NCBI GenBank assembly: GCA_902702965.1
Contig: CACRXP010000093.1
Coordinates: 1,034,069 to 1,098,068 of the forward strand
Direction of reading: 5' to 3'
DNA: 64,000 bases
From: Spirometra erinaceieuropaei
Taxonomy: Eukaryota; Platyhelminthes; Cestoda; Diphyllobothriidea; Diphyllobothriidae
The translations under genes and the position numbers were made by a program. The notes beneath the pieces were generated by a model. It saw only the letters and a program-made list of their open reading frames with translations, ran no database searches and was not told the origin of the DNA. Shown here piece by piece: positions 1 to 11,728 of the stretch; within the stretch, counting starts at the first letter, position 1; every line of letters begins with the position of its first letter.

Positions 1-3000
1 TTTCTAAATTATATTGATTGTAGAAAAAAAGAACTATTTATAATATGAGTACTTGGGCGTGTTATGTGAAAGGATGAAATTACTCATCTAGCTTCTTTTC
101 TTTCTGCACACCATTTGATGTTGTTTTTTTATAAAAAGTAGGCTTGCCGTAATCGGCAGTTTCATGATACTATGGCAGGATACCAACGGGCCTTTAATAA
201 AATTATTCATTAATTGTTTATAATTTAAGTGCAGACGATTTTGTTATGGACTTTTAAGTGATATACAGCTACTTTGATTTCTGCTATCAGTATTTTGCAC
301 ACTATCGTATTTTTATGCGATCAATTACAATATTCTAGAGTAGTCCATATCTGAAGAGGACATCGGCTTGCAATTAAATCTGTCAAAGGCCATGCTAAGT
401 TCGGTTTGAAATCAATATTTGAGAACATTCCTTGTAAAATACAATTTCCGCAGGTACTTTTAAAAAGCATTGAGAAATGCAATAGCATATACGAAGCACA
501 CCAAGTCATAGAAAACAAACTTTAAACCACCTTTATGCATTTCGAATATCATTCTAAGAATGTTCGTGGTATAGGTTTTCAGCAAATTTTCTAACAGTTA
601 AAAAGTCACTCGTAATTTTTGTAAGTCGACTGTCTTGAAAGTTACATCATATGTTTGTTAATTCGCGTTTGATGCTACAATGTGCAGTTTCTAGCATCGT
701 TTCTGGATTATCCTACCGCTAGTAACTTTAATAAACACATATAACTTGATGATCTGTATTATTTCCAGGAATTCCTAAGTGTCCTCGAACTGGCTATGAC
801 ATTATTATCGAACATGTTGCTGAATACTTGGTGCTACGGGCAAACCACCACGGATTTGAGAAAGGGATGTTAAAAGAAAATAAATTGGCAACGTTCAAAA
901 TGATATTCCGTCTCCTATATCTACCTTTTAGCTGCAAATGTTTACGAGGCATATCACCTGAAAGCTACTGGCAGTATTGCCTTTCTTCAAATCCAGACAC
1001 CGAGGTTATCATGGTGACATCGGTAAGGAGCAGACAAAGTTAAACTTACAACTTACTTGATTAAAGTGCTTACGGATATTCTCCGTGTTTAAATATGTAT
1101 GTTGTAATTAGATTCCTAACTTTATCTATATTTTAATTTCAACTCTAATACAATCATTTCAGGATTTAAAAAAAGGAATTCCTTCTGAACGCATGAAAAA
1201 ATGAATCATTGCTCGGCAGAGACTCCACGTTTTAACACTAAAGGCAACTCTGGACATTACTTACTGGAAAAACAATAAAAAGCCCCGAAATATGATTCGA
1301 CTGTCCACACTGGAGCCGGTTCCACCAAGTACAAATATTCCTGACATTTCCTATGAACCGGTCGACCACAAGATACTAAATTTGTTAAATATGAGTGAAG
1401 ACGACTTTTATTTGTTTCTAAGGAGAGGCTTTCTAAGTGCCCAATCCACTGACTGCCATCAGTGATTATCAGCATTATTAAAAATGTTGTGCCCTAAAAA
1501 TATGATTATATCGATGCGACAAATGTCTGTTTATCCGTTTACATATTGCACTTCTGTGATCAACTAATTAAACTAGCGAAATTATGCAAATAATGCTTTA
1601 CCTTCTGAGCACATATTCTCCTATGTTAGACTGCAATAATGGGTTTTGTTGTCTTTTAGGCAGACGGTATATTACTGATCATTAATGACCAGGTCTAGCC
1701 AAGGGTTTTTAGCGTTGGGCTGAAACATGTGTTCACTAACGCCAGCAAATATGATTGGATTTCAATCATTTCAATTTTATTATTGGTAAGTATTTGGCTT
1801 TTGAACTGTGTTTTGTAAGAAACTTCCCCATAGGCGCAGCAGGTTCCAGACAGCATAAGTCACGCGTATTTTCGGAGTGCAGCTCGGATTTTAGTGTGTC
1901 GCGTTTACTTCGACGTTCCTTGATATGCTAGTTTCTGTTGTGCCATGGTTTCAATGACTATACGCCATCCTAAATGAAAGGAAGTGTAATCGGACGCCCT
2001 GTAGATATGCGGAGTGGACACATCTAAGCAAGAATGCACACGGCCCGTGGAAGTAGACTAACGTACGCATCTGTGTCCCCCTCTTCGTATGCGTGATAAC
2101 TGACTATAAAGTAAAATTTGGAATATGGAACTCAAGTGTCATCAATCGGAAATTATGGGGTGCGCCGTTAGCAGAAAATAAGGATGCCTGCATAACTTTA
2201 TTCAAGCAGATGCCTTAGCAGTGCTAATAAATTAAGTAATAGCAGATGCGTATGCCAGAACAATAGGTTAATTAACCTGGGTTGTAAACTAAATCCATCC
2301 CAAAAGTGGCCGCAGATAAGGATGTTGAACGGGAAAGGAGTGTAGTATGTAGATGACGCAGCTCTCACGCAGTCGGCTGCTCCCATACACATAGGCAAAG
2401 TGGTATTTGATGCGTTGATTACTGGTTAGTCGTTAATTGCCAACATGTTGTGACCAGTGTGGATTTTAGCATGACAATAATTCATAAACTTGGCTCACTG
2501 CCTGTGGAACTGTCAGTCGTCCCGCCCTCCAGCATGATAAATGCCACTGTGAAAGCAATGTAGCAACACTGAATTGGCGGAGGGAGGCCATTGCGTTCGT
2601 TGATCAGCAGAGAGTCAGTGAACCCCTTCGGCAGACCTTGACTCAAGCGGTTGTCCCTTCAAGCAATAATCCTGCTTTCGCCAGTCTAGGAGGTATGACT
2701 TAGTCCGTCGAGTTAGTGGCGACTAGAGAGCTAGCATCATTCCCCGCAGCTACAGCAACATGTTCGGCCATTCACGTCCGGAGTAATCCTCCAGTTTCAA
2801 TTAGTCAATTACTTCGTTTGCAAATGCATCATCAGACTTTAAACTTCGATGTTGTCGTGAGCGATCGGAATCTGTAACCTGTCAACGCCTCTCGGGAAAG
2901 GTATTTATACTAGTGAGACCGGAGTCTAATATATTATTATTTTGCGCTCGGATTGATATTTTAGTGTGTGTAAGCAGCATGACAAGCCATCCAACGAATC

Positions 3001-3206
3001 GGTTATGTGAACATTTTCCTGTCTGTCACGACCGCGATTCGTCCAGACGAATCTCTGAGTAGAAATACTTATGCAAACTGCCAATAATAAGATGCAAACA
3101 TTCAGCATGACAGTTCGACCGTCACAATCGACGACTCCAACCGTTTGCTCCACAGCACGTCGAGGAAGAATAATTTATTGGCCTCCCGAATTTCTCACCC
3201 GAAATT
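1..3206. other. No recognisable gene
   Basis: AT-rich sequence with only short open frames (75 codons or fewer) and no motif I recognise on either strand. The one thing that stands out is on the minus strand: a TATA-like run at about 2902-2909, followed downstream by an ATG at 2771 that opens a 23-codon frame. This could be the leader of a decayed retroelement, but nothing in it identifies a family. Confidence 0.5.
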
Positions 3207-3435
3207 CTCACGAATGAAAGAGAATATGCTCATCCCAGGTTCCTGTTTAAAAGAAGGCGAAAGCGCGATCAACGGGACGGTAGATTTATTGGCAGTAGCT
3301 TTCAAAATCGGACAGGATTTCATCATCATAGATTGCCAGAGTGCATTTACGAGTGAACATTTATATTGTAGTGCCATGTGGTGGGGTCTGGTTTGCGCTG
3401 CCTGGCCCCCAATGGTCCCCGGCGTGTTGACGGCG
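3207..3435 (-). repeat. Inverted terminal repeat of PLE, left arm
   Basis: The reverse complement of this stretch matches 5541-5785 on the plus strand. The clearest shared block is a TTCTTTTAAACAGGAACCTG run followed by a matching GCATATTCTCT stretch. A second shared block lies around CGCAAACCAGACC / CACAAACCAGACC. Identity by eye is roughly 65-75 percent with small gaps. The arm begins just past the natural stop of the PLE coding frame at 3444. Confidence 0.8.
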
Positions 3436-3443
3436 TTTGTACT

Positions 3444-5251
3444 TCACGGCGATGCGAGCTGCGCAACCTTGCTGCGGGGACGGAATGCGTGATAAAACTT
3501 TGGCAAATCAACGTGCCAATTTATAGAGTGGAAGTCCGACACTAACGTCTCCAACAGTTCTCGCCCCGTCTTGTTGCCAGCTCGCAATAATATCCGTGTG
3601 TTGGCAAGGTCGAACTCATGGCCTTCCTCCAGCGTCTCGGTTGCGACTTGAGGTAGTGAGTTGCCTCTCCGAACGGTCCGTTTGTGCTCACGTATTCGTG
3701 AGCTGAGACGTCGTCCTGTCTACCCTGTATAGTGACAAGGACAGCTATGACACGGGATTTGATAGAATGCACCCAAATACTCACCTTCCTCCGGCAGATC
3801 CTTCACTTTCATGATTCGGCTACGCATTGTAGCCCCCGGATGATGAGCGATATCCACGCCTAACTCAGACACAATGCGCTCTCTGGCGTCGGACACATTC
3901 TATATGTGCGACAGGGAATGCCAAGTTCTTGATATGTCTCTTCCGTTTGTCCGTAATGGGTGTGTGCGTATGCAGCGCTTGATGAAACTATTCGAGAAAC
4001 GGTTACTTGTCAGTTGGTCCTTTAGATGCCGTAGTTCTAGCATCCTTCCTTCTTGGCCCACTACAGTGTGTTTTTACCCGGTAGAAAAGCTCCCTCACAC
4101 AGCCACGTTTGTGAACCAATGGGTGGTTGCTATGATAGCTGAGGACGTGGGTCGTATTGGTTGCTCTTCTGTACTCTGTAGTGCTGTGTTTACCATCGGA
4201 AGTGAGCGTGACGAGCACGTCGAAGAAGAATAATTTCTCCACTTCCTCGTATTCTCTTGTAAAATGAATGTCGGGAAGAATGCTCTTAAGCAGGTTCTGA
4301 AAACATGACAGCCTGTCCTTTTCAATAATGGCTTATGTATCGTCGACGTATGGGGCGCCAAAACGCAGGTTTGTAGTGACTGAAAGTAATCTTTTCGAGC
4401 TCTTGAAGGACTAATTCCGCAAATAAGCTTGATGTCGGCAACCCATGGGTGTTCCTTTGATTTGTTCGTATGTTCAGCCATCGAAGCAGAAAAAGGCTCG
4501 TTGGCAGAATGCAAAGAGCTGCATTAGGTTCTGGATTTTTAGGTGTCCTGCCTTTTCGTCGTACTTTTCTTCGAGGTGTTTGCGTAGCACGTCGAAGGAT
4601 ACCATGATTTGTTCGGGTCGAATAGTTTTTTCCCGAATGTCGGCAAGGAATTGGGTGGCCGAAGTGACTGACACAACAGAGTTCTCGCGGATAAAATTGA
4701 GTTTTCGTGAATTACATTTGGCTTGATTGTATGTGCGGCTGCCTCTCAGGAAAACGATTGGCCTCAGAGGAAAGTTGGGATTGTGGATTTTTGGTAGTCC
4801 ATAGAAGCTAACCAATGCTGTGTCGGTTGGTTTAGTCTGGCGCCATTCATCAAGCAAGATTGCATTGTTGTGCCGGAGTCGGCTTAAGTGTGCAGTCAAT
4901 CATTGATTAAGCCCGCGTTGCGGGTGCGGACTTGTGCGACTGTTGGTCGTCCAGAAGACCTTCTGCTTTCTCGTTGTAATCAACGCGGTTCATCACAACG
5001 GTTACTCTTCCTTTGTCTGCCGGTAGTACTATAATGCGTTTGTCCATTTAAAATTTCTTCATTGCTTCTATTTGTGCGTGCGACATATTGCTAGCGGGCC
5101 TGTTCATCATCAGGTGAGACGTGACCCTTTGGCGCACCGTGTGTTTAGCCTCTTCGGTGGCGTTATTTCGTACTAACATGGCCTCAAATTCGGCAGTGAA
5201 GTCGGCTGACATGGCATCAGCTGTGTTAAAATTGTCTTTATGGCTCAGCAC
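3444..5251 (-). pseudogene. PLE reverse transcriptase / GIY-YIG endonuclease
   Basis: Broken coding region of the Penelope-like element. From the N-terminal side it shows a PADKG motif (about 5011-5025) that follows LIM-like text at 5048-5251, the FYGLPKIHN box (about 4782-4808) with an LRPIV core just after it, a VSFDV catalytic motif near 4590, a T-P-M-G box near 4455 and a YVDD catalytic box at 4339-4350. It then has the nuclease: Y-T-G-stop-T-G-R-R-L at about 3716-3732, an R-E-H-K block, and ETLEEGHEF further on. The final stop is at 3444. A stop replaces the residue before TYEQ near 4463, another replaces the expected glutamine of the GIY-YIG core, and the frame shifts at least twice. 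The family call is firm. The start of the original protein upstream of 5251 is not resolved. Open frames on the plus strand here are shadows. Confidence 0.85.
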
Positions 5252-5540
5252 TCTGTGTTCCGGTTCGCTTAACTGTTTCGCCTATAAGCTGTTTACCACA
5301 ATTTCGTTGGTATTAATTTCGGGTTACATTTTGACGACATTTGGACTAGATTCATTCGTTTTACTTCCTGTCTCCATTTTGGCGGGGTAGATATTGTTTG
5401 GTCGAGACACTCAGTAACTGATTCGCTGACTAATAGCGTGCACTCCGCCGTTCTTTCTTCTACGACAATTCGGTATTTGCGCAGCCGTTGATCAGAACTC
5501 TTATCATTTGATTCCGGAAGCGTTAAAGGACTCGTTCTAC

Positions 5541-5785
5541 GACGGCGTCACAACGCCGGGGGACCGTTGTGGACCAGGCGGCACAAACCAGACCAGCGTA
5601 GTCCCCTCCCCTCACGACACAACAATATAAATGTTCACACGTTGCTGCAATCTAACAGTCTCTGAGGATAAACTCGAATTCTACTTCGAAAGATAAGGCC
5701 AACAAATCCATCGTCCCAGTGATGGTGTCTTGGTCTTCTTTTAAACAGGAACCTGGGGTATGCATATTCTCTCCCATTCGGAGAT
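5541..5785 (+). repeat. Inverted terminal repeat of PLE, right arm
   Basis: Plus-strand partner of the arm at 3207-3435. It shares the TCTTTTAAACAGGAACCTGG block (about 5735-5755), an ATATAAATGTTCAC block near 5625-5640, and the ACGCCGGGGGACC block near 5553. It marks the 5' side of the minus-strand PLE. Confidence 0.8.
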
Positions 5786-6149
5786 TACTATTATCACACT
5801 GGGCACGTGCCTACGCCATCCATCCAGAAAATATCAAAGCATGTGTTTTTATTCAAGGAACACCATTTGTTATCACCTTATTGTTTATCATAACATCGAA
5901 GCAATCGGAGCTGCGGCTGACTGATCTGCAATTGTTTTAGGGATAACTAAAAAGTGCTCTCAAAAAACACTGTAATCCTTTCAGCATACCGCCATCCAAG
6001 GACGGATGGAAACACATAATGAGTGGATTCTCCTACTCCTCGGCGAGTTACTGCAACATCCCAAGCGACCCCATTAAAAATTTTATGGATGAACTAAAAG
6101 GTCTGGTGTATTATGGCGCGCTCGAAGCCGCTCACAGGGAATGAATTTA
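5786..6149. other. No recognisable gene
   Basis: Spacer between the PLE and the LINE scrap at 6150-6480. No motif seen. Confidence 0.5.
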
Positions 6150-6480
6150 TTTTCCCTACTAAAGACAGACAGAAGAGCTGCTGAAGTGCAATCAGTTTTC
6201 GCCCCATCATCAGTGAGGTTTTCCCCGTCCGCAGTATTCAACAGGAGCAAATGATCTTTGCTTCGCATACCAAGAGTGGTGAAACTGTGGGATACTTTCG
6301 GGTGCGCTGCGGCATTGTTAAGCAAATTCCATTTAAAATCTCGCCCCGTTCAGCGGTTAAAACGCTTAGGACAGTTGATTCCAACAGTCAAATTTGTAGT
6401 CCTCTTCACTTGGTACCTTTATACAGTCAAAGAGATTTTTGATATTGGTGCCGTCGTGAGGCAGTGATCAAGCTGTTAGA
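6150..6480 (-). pseudogene. LINE pol scrap, linker before reverse transcriptase
   Basis: The minus strand reads WNLLNNAAAHPKVSHSF, then a leucine-rich stretch, then ADGENLTDDGAKTD and LLSVFSREN. This is the layout of the linker between endonuclease and reverse transcriptase in CR1-type LINEs: an NPK-F-like block, a D-G block, a KA/KT-D block and S-VF. The same layout occurs in the LINE at 42130-42330 in this window (FFNYI, TDDGVEL, FFQSVFTRE). Neither flanking domain is preserved, so this is a small fragment. The assignment rests on pattern, not on a catalytic motif. Confidence 0.45.
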
Positions 6481-8262
6481 GCGGCTATCCAGTAAATGCG
6501 TGTCCTTTACTCGATCCTTCAGTAAAACTAATTATTTTGACGACAATGCGAACTTAATTAGGGCCGTGAATATAGGGAAATAAATAAACTACTGGAATTG
6601 ATAAATTTGTCTCCAGACCAATTGTTGAGCGAAACTGCGCTACGTCGAATTTTTCAAAAGGTGTCGAGAATAAAGGGACTGATGGTAAAATCTCAGCTGT
6701 CACGTTAGTCTCGAAATCTTAGTAGCGCAATAGGCAACATATATGTCGCTGGAAAACGAACAGTTTGAGGCAATGCTTTGCATTGCCGGGCTGTGTAGAC
6801 CACGTCTGGTTTTCCAAAAGAATGGCTAGGTGTGTAAAATAATTGTTGCGGTGGTAAACAAAGGGCTTCATCCCCAAAAGCATGGTACCACCAGTCGATG
6901 TCGAGTCAATATCAAATTTTCGTGACAGGCACACCGAATGTACGGTGATTTTGTCCGGGAAATCGATATAAAATCAATTTTGATTGTTTAGGACAAGCAA
7001 ACACCAACAAAAAGGACACATACAGTTTTCCGTTTCGTTATTTTCTTCATCGTCAATATTAATTTGGCTGTTATATCTTCCTCCGCTACTATAAATCACT
7101 TAATTACGTTTATTTATAACGTCCGCATTTGGTGCCGATTTAATATTTTCCAGGGAAAACACACTGACACCATTCGCAGCTTTCACTCCTAGCCGGCATA
7201 TTCTTGGCGATTTGTCTGTGCAGCAACAATTCCAATCTGCTAAATACAGCTGTCTCCAGCTTGATGAGGCGCCCGACTGTCAGTCGCTCAGGTTTCGAAG
7301 GACTTCTTCATACTTTCTCCAGTCTGCCTAAATAACATTCTAATGGAATATGAAAACAAGCGATTCGCCTCATGGCGTCGAACATCCGCAGCAATGTTCG
7401 AAATACTACAGGCATTGGAGACAATGGGCTTCTCACTGTGCATGAAAAAAAGAGCGAGTAACAACTCCCAACGAATTATTAACACTATAAAAAAAATGCT
7501 GAATAAAATTTAAGTGGTTTTACTGTTTTCTTACAAAAATACGATAACTAAATAAGGTGAACACGACTGGGGTAAATAATTCTGCAGGCTCATGTTAAGT
7601 GATGCCTTCTCCAATGCGCGTTTTTGTAGCGTGAACAATTTGCATAAAGTCTAGACGGGTTCTGTCTGAAATAAAAAGGACGATCTTATTTGTTGATGTC
7701 TAACCAACAGGTTGCAGGATCGACCCCAGTGTTCCTCACTTCGGAGTCGGCCAGAACTGGCCATTCCAGTCCCCCCACGTCTTTGTCGTCAATGTAAGTC
7801 TGCGTAAAATCTGTTGCGTTTTTTTGTCAATTTAAAGATCAACAAAGAAACGCCGAAGTGTGCAAAGAAACGCAGAGATCAAAATCTGAAACTTAATTTT
7901 AAATTTGGACGTGGAAAGCAGGCTCCTACACTGCGTTCGTCATCTAATGACTGCCTAAAATTCTCATCCTTTCACTGCATTTGTCCTCTAGGTAAACGGC
8001 GTTTCCAACTTAATTGTGCAGTGCCCATTTACGTAATTGTTGTATACTTAAGTCACCCGTGACAGCAGTTGCGACTGCTGTTGCGACTGATGCTTTGGCT
8101 GACTACGAAGAATTGACCTGCAATGTCGTCTTCGAGCTTGATGTTTCATGATATTCTGCTAAACAGGCAGGCCAACGTGACCAGATATGCGAGGCAAGTT
8201 TCATTTGCACTATAATCAGGCGAGTTGTTTTATGCTTAATCACCGCATTTCCCATGGCAGTC
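6481..8262. other. No recognisable gene
   Basis: Short open frames only. At about 7706-7730 a run reading GCAGGATCGACCCC resembles a pol III B box, but no A box sits at the right distance. The part after 8060 may contain further decay of the endonuclease fragment described next. Confidence 0.4.
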
Positions 8263-8575
8263 GTCACTCCAAAATGTCTGCACACGAAAAGAAAGATATA
8301 CGTGGCGACACATTTGCCGTTGAGGCCGGCCGTGTGAATATGTTCCCGCGGAATGGCAGGTGCAGGCTCATTAAAAGATGTTTTATATCCGTTGACAGCG
8401 AGGTTAATTTGTCAACAATTCCGTCCCTACTAATTACAACGCCTCTTACTTTATATTTGGACGTGCGCTCAAGAAGGTGTAATTGGTACCCATTTAGCCC
8501 ATTAACTTTTTCTAGAAGATCTCGTTTTGCCGTGACCCAACATTTCCACCAAGCATATTGCAAATCCCTGAACAA
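8263..8575 (-). pseudogene. RTE-type LINE endonuclease fragment
   Basis: A 103-codon minus-strand frame. It carries a GVVISRDGIVDKL segment followed by LMSLHLPFRG, which resembles the middle of the APE-type endonuclease of RTE LINEs, often annotated in flatworms as craniofacial development protein 2-like. The catalytic residues of the family lie outside this piece, and the frame degenerates after VSPRISFF. The high-coordinate end abuts the long inverted repeat starting near 8580, which may have truncated the element. Moderate confidence, based on remembered family pattern. Confidence 0.5.
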
Positions 8576-8579
8576 GAAG

Positions 8580-9390
8580 GAAATTCATTAGGTGCACGTT
8601 GGAAATATGAACAAGCCAGTTACCTTAGGGTGTCGCTTCTGAAATAACTTATTTTGGGCTGCATGCAAGATCGATACTCTGCAAAAAAAGACTACTTAAT
8701 TAGTATGCCATTTTCTCATTGACTTTCGATGCTTTTGAAAATTCAATTATATTTCATGGAAAACATGCAAATATATATTCATTCTTTTACTTATTGGGTG
8801 GAAATTTACGTTTCCGTCCTGTTTTATACTCGAAGGAGAGATACAATTAGGTTTTAAAAACGTTTCTAATTCCCGAACAATTTTGAACCTAACCTGCTGT
8901 CACACTTGCATTCAGGGTTTAAAAACTACAAGCTGTATATTTTCCGTGTACAGAAAACCATGCATTCTCTACGGTGTTAAGAGGAGACCATATAAGGTTC
9001 ATAAAATTAAGCAGTGGATCTAAGCAATATTGTTAACTTTACGAGCTACATTCGTAAATGCAAATACATGACGTTTCATGAACAGCCATTTAACGGTGTT
9101 ATAAAAACTTATAATTAGAAATTTTTTTAAATCCGGATTATTCTCTTCTTTTGAGTATGAAATTGGAAGAAGACGTAATTTTCTACCGAATAAGTAAAAG
9201 AATGAATATTTGCATGCATGTTTTCAATGAAATATAATTGAATTTTCAAGGGCATCGAAAATAAATGAGAAAATTGCATCCTACTTAGGTGGTCATTTTG
9301 CAGTGTATAGATCTTGCCTGCAGCCGCAACTAAGTTCTTTCGAAAGTCGAAACCCTGGGGTAACTGGATCCTTATAGATTTATCCTGCAT
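8580..9390. repeat. Long imperfect inverted repeat (potential hairpin)
   Basis: The left arm (about 8580-8870) is the reverse complement of the right arm (about 9115-9390), with a spacer of roughly 245 bases. The best core pairs GATGCTTTTGAAAATTCAAT plus the following TATATTTCAT at 8728 onward with the right arm near 9225-9260, and ATTCATTCTTTTACTTATT with its complement at 9190-9210. Outer blocks such as CCAGTTACC/AGGGT and GCAAGATC also pair. No coding content was seen. It could be a foldback-type element or two opposed copies of one repeat. Confidence 0.75.
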
Positions 9391-11329
9391 CATGATTATT
9401 TTTACAACACTCCTTAATTTAGCTTTTCGAAGCGAGAACGCATTTCGAAATTTTGGTTGACATTTCATTAGTTAGCACATCTACTGTATCTACGTCTAAA
9501 ACCTAGAAACCTTTCGTTTTACACCCGGCATGCTCCCAATTACCTCAACCAATTTTTCTTTCTTCAACAAACAGTTGTCTACAGAATGTGGCTGTGTACC
9601 TTATTCCTGGAGGGTTTGTAGCGGGCTGGTTGCGCGGATGTCAAATGCTTTTCCCTCTGTTTTACAAGCGGCGTTGTTCATCGATCAAGACTTTCACACG
9701 CGCTCATGAGCGTCGTAGATAACATAAAGTAAAAACGTGCTTGATTCATCTCAATCTCCTGTTTCACATCGTTGGATACATCGAGGACCTTCCATACCGG
9801 ATTCATTTTCCGACACGCGAGCCATAAGGCCGACATAAGGGCGTATTCTCCAGACCACTTCTAGGAAGTCCTGGTGAAAATTAAAGAAGGATATCTAAAG
9901 ATTGATTCTTTTTCGATGACAATTAATCTGCGGCTGACAGACAATCTATATCAGTTCGGTAATTTCACTATAATTTTACAGGCAACAGTCCTCGTTCAAG
10001 GGGTTGATGTGATTGAATGAGTAATAATTCTGCAGTGATTCAGACGGCAATACTGAGAAGAAAAATCTCCAGTAGATGGCACTTCTTTGGCGGCTTCTCT
10101 GGTGTTATCACGGGTGACCGCGGCTGCATATTTAAATATTCTCGGCATTTGTCCTAGCCACAACGCTTTCTGGATAAGCAAAACAAATTTTTTACGCACT
10201 CGGCTGTAACCGTATATTGAAATTTCTCGTGTCCAATATTCTTTTCCTGCCAAGTTTGAAAGTAGTGTCGACGGTGATCCTGGCCAAAAAGTGTAAATAT
10301 GTAACAGGATTCGCGTTATGTTGGGTACTATAACACCATGATGCTTTGGCCAACTGAAATATTCGGGCGAATCATATGCTTGTCCGCAGGTCAAACAAGC
10401 ATACTTACATACTACAACTTAATAAAAATTTAATATGTTTAGTAGCATCGAAAAGTGTGCAGTCAGAAACACGTGGGGATGACACACATGCGGGCTAGTC
10501 TGCGGAGACCAGCATTCAAGTCGTGATTCACCCTTTGTGCATCGACTGTCTGACCGGCAGGGTCAGACTACTCCAAAGAGCAGAACAGTGGGCTGGCTGG
10601 TTGAGAGGCCCGTCTAATTGAAAGGCGTGACCCGTCGCGTAATCTAGTTTACAGTTGTCTTAGGTTGCAACATATCTAGTCAGCATTTTAATTGACAGGA
10701 AAACACCAAAGTTGTATTTCAGCGGTTTCTTGCTTGTAGGGTCCACTGAGCCCGTGACTGACGCAAGAACTGCACTTTCGTCGCAAGATGATGATTCAAA
10801 TGCTATCTGATGCATATTATTACCTTTGCCGTAAGAATATATTTCTGGCACAATGCTCAAGTTGTAATATTTTCATATCAGTAAGTTGTATCCGTGTAAA
10901 ACTGAAAAACCTGTGTCGTCAATATTCGACAAATTTACTTTTATACATCCATCACTTAATGGCGATAATAAAAATGTAGGCCAAAGTCACACAGGAGCAG
11001 TTTTCATTGAAATTAGTGTTCCCTATACCCCCATAGTCATAAGAAATTTGATTTAAGGATAATAAAAACGAGATTTCTCTCACGAAGGCAGTGCATGTCT
11101 CAATAATCCATGTGCAAGCGACATTTAGTTGGCAAAAACTCGATGCTACAATGAACACCGCTAGATTCGATGGGGCGCGATATCAAGCTTTAATATGACG
11201 GCAAAAGATCCTTAGGTTAAGTTGTTACCATATCAACAGCAGAGGTACTAGGCCAAAGCCCATAACGCGTGTCTCGCCGATATTCTGCCGCTGCATGACA
11301 CAGCTGTGAGAGGTTCGTCTCGTCAGCGG
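9391..11329. other. No recognisable gene
   Basis: The longest frame is 132 codons on the minus strand (9996-10394). Its composition is ordinary and I recognise no domain. The stretch 10440-10660 is richer in GC than its surroundings but holds no motif I can name. Confidence 0.4.
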
Positions 11330-11728
11330 GTCCCCCATCATGCCCTGTGTGTTAGGTTAATGTGATACCATACTGTTATATCGTCCAATAGTAGGACGCC
11401 AATTCAGTGCGGAATAAGAGACAGACAGGATACCAGAGAACAGTTTTACTGCGTCAGGCCCCGCTGTGTACATCAACTCTTTATCCTTCCGTCCGTGACT
11501 CCTTATTTAAGGATTCAGTCTTTGTCTGCGTTGCGTGTTCCTACTGTTCCAGACCTGAGCACCCGCGTGTGCAGGCCCTGGCCTTTTGCGAAACCCTAGA
11601 GGTCGCGCGTCACTCAGCGGCGGACAGATGTTTGGTTCGCATGCAGGCTTCCAAGGCAAGGCTGTTCTGCCGATTTGCGACCCTTTGTCAGGCGTGACCT
11701 CCGGTCGACAGGAACGGTGCGTCATGTT
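11330..11728 (-). repeat. Possible LTR or 3' region of Ty3/gypsy element
   Basis: This GC-richer stretch follows directly on the 3' side of the gypsy pol frame (which stops at 11729, minus strand), where a 3' untranslated part and LTR are expected. On the minus strand near 11383-11405 it reads TTGGCGTCCTACTATTGG, which has the look of a primer-binding site. I could not find a second LTR in the window, so the boundaries are guesses. Confidence 0.3.

Larger units (their letters stand above)
3207..5785 (-). mobile_element. Penelope-like retroelement, nearly complete, inactive
   Basis: A Penelope-like element of about 2.6 kb. Read on the minus strand it has, in order, a PADKG-containing N-terminal region, a reverse transcriptase with a YVDD box, and a GIY-YIG endonuclease. 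PLEs copy RNA into DNA and insert using the GIY-YIG nuclease. The body lies between two repeats in opposite orientation (3207-3435 and 5541-5785); terminal repeats, direct or inverted, are a known PLE trait. Several stops and frameshifts show it is dead. The element ends are set by where the repeat similarity fades by eye and could be off by tens of bases. Confidence 0.85.

Noticed and set aside
3874..4726. Long plus-strand frames (up to 119 codons)
   Set aside because: They lie opposite the PLE reverse transcriptase and carry no motif; they are shadows of its codons.
7700..7730. Pol III B box in GCAGGATCGACCCC
   Set aside because: Only an anticodon-arm-like stretch precedes it; no A box or acceptor pairing seen.
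9996..10394. 132-codon minus-strand frame as a transposase
   Set aside because: No DDE/DDD pattern or helix-turn-helix that I can recognise.
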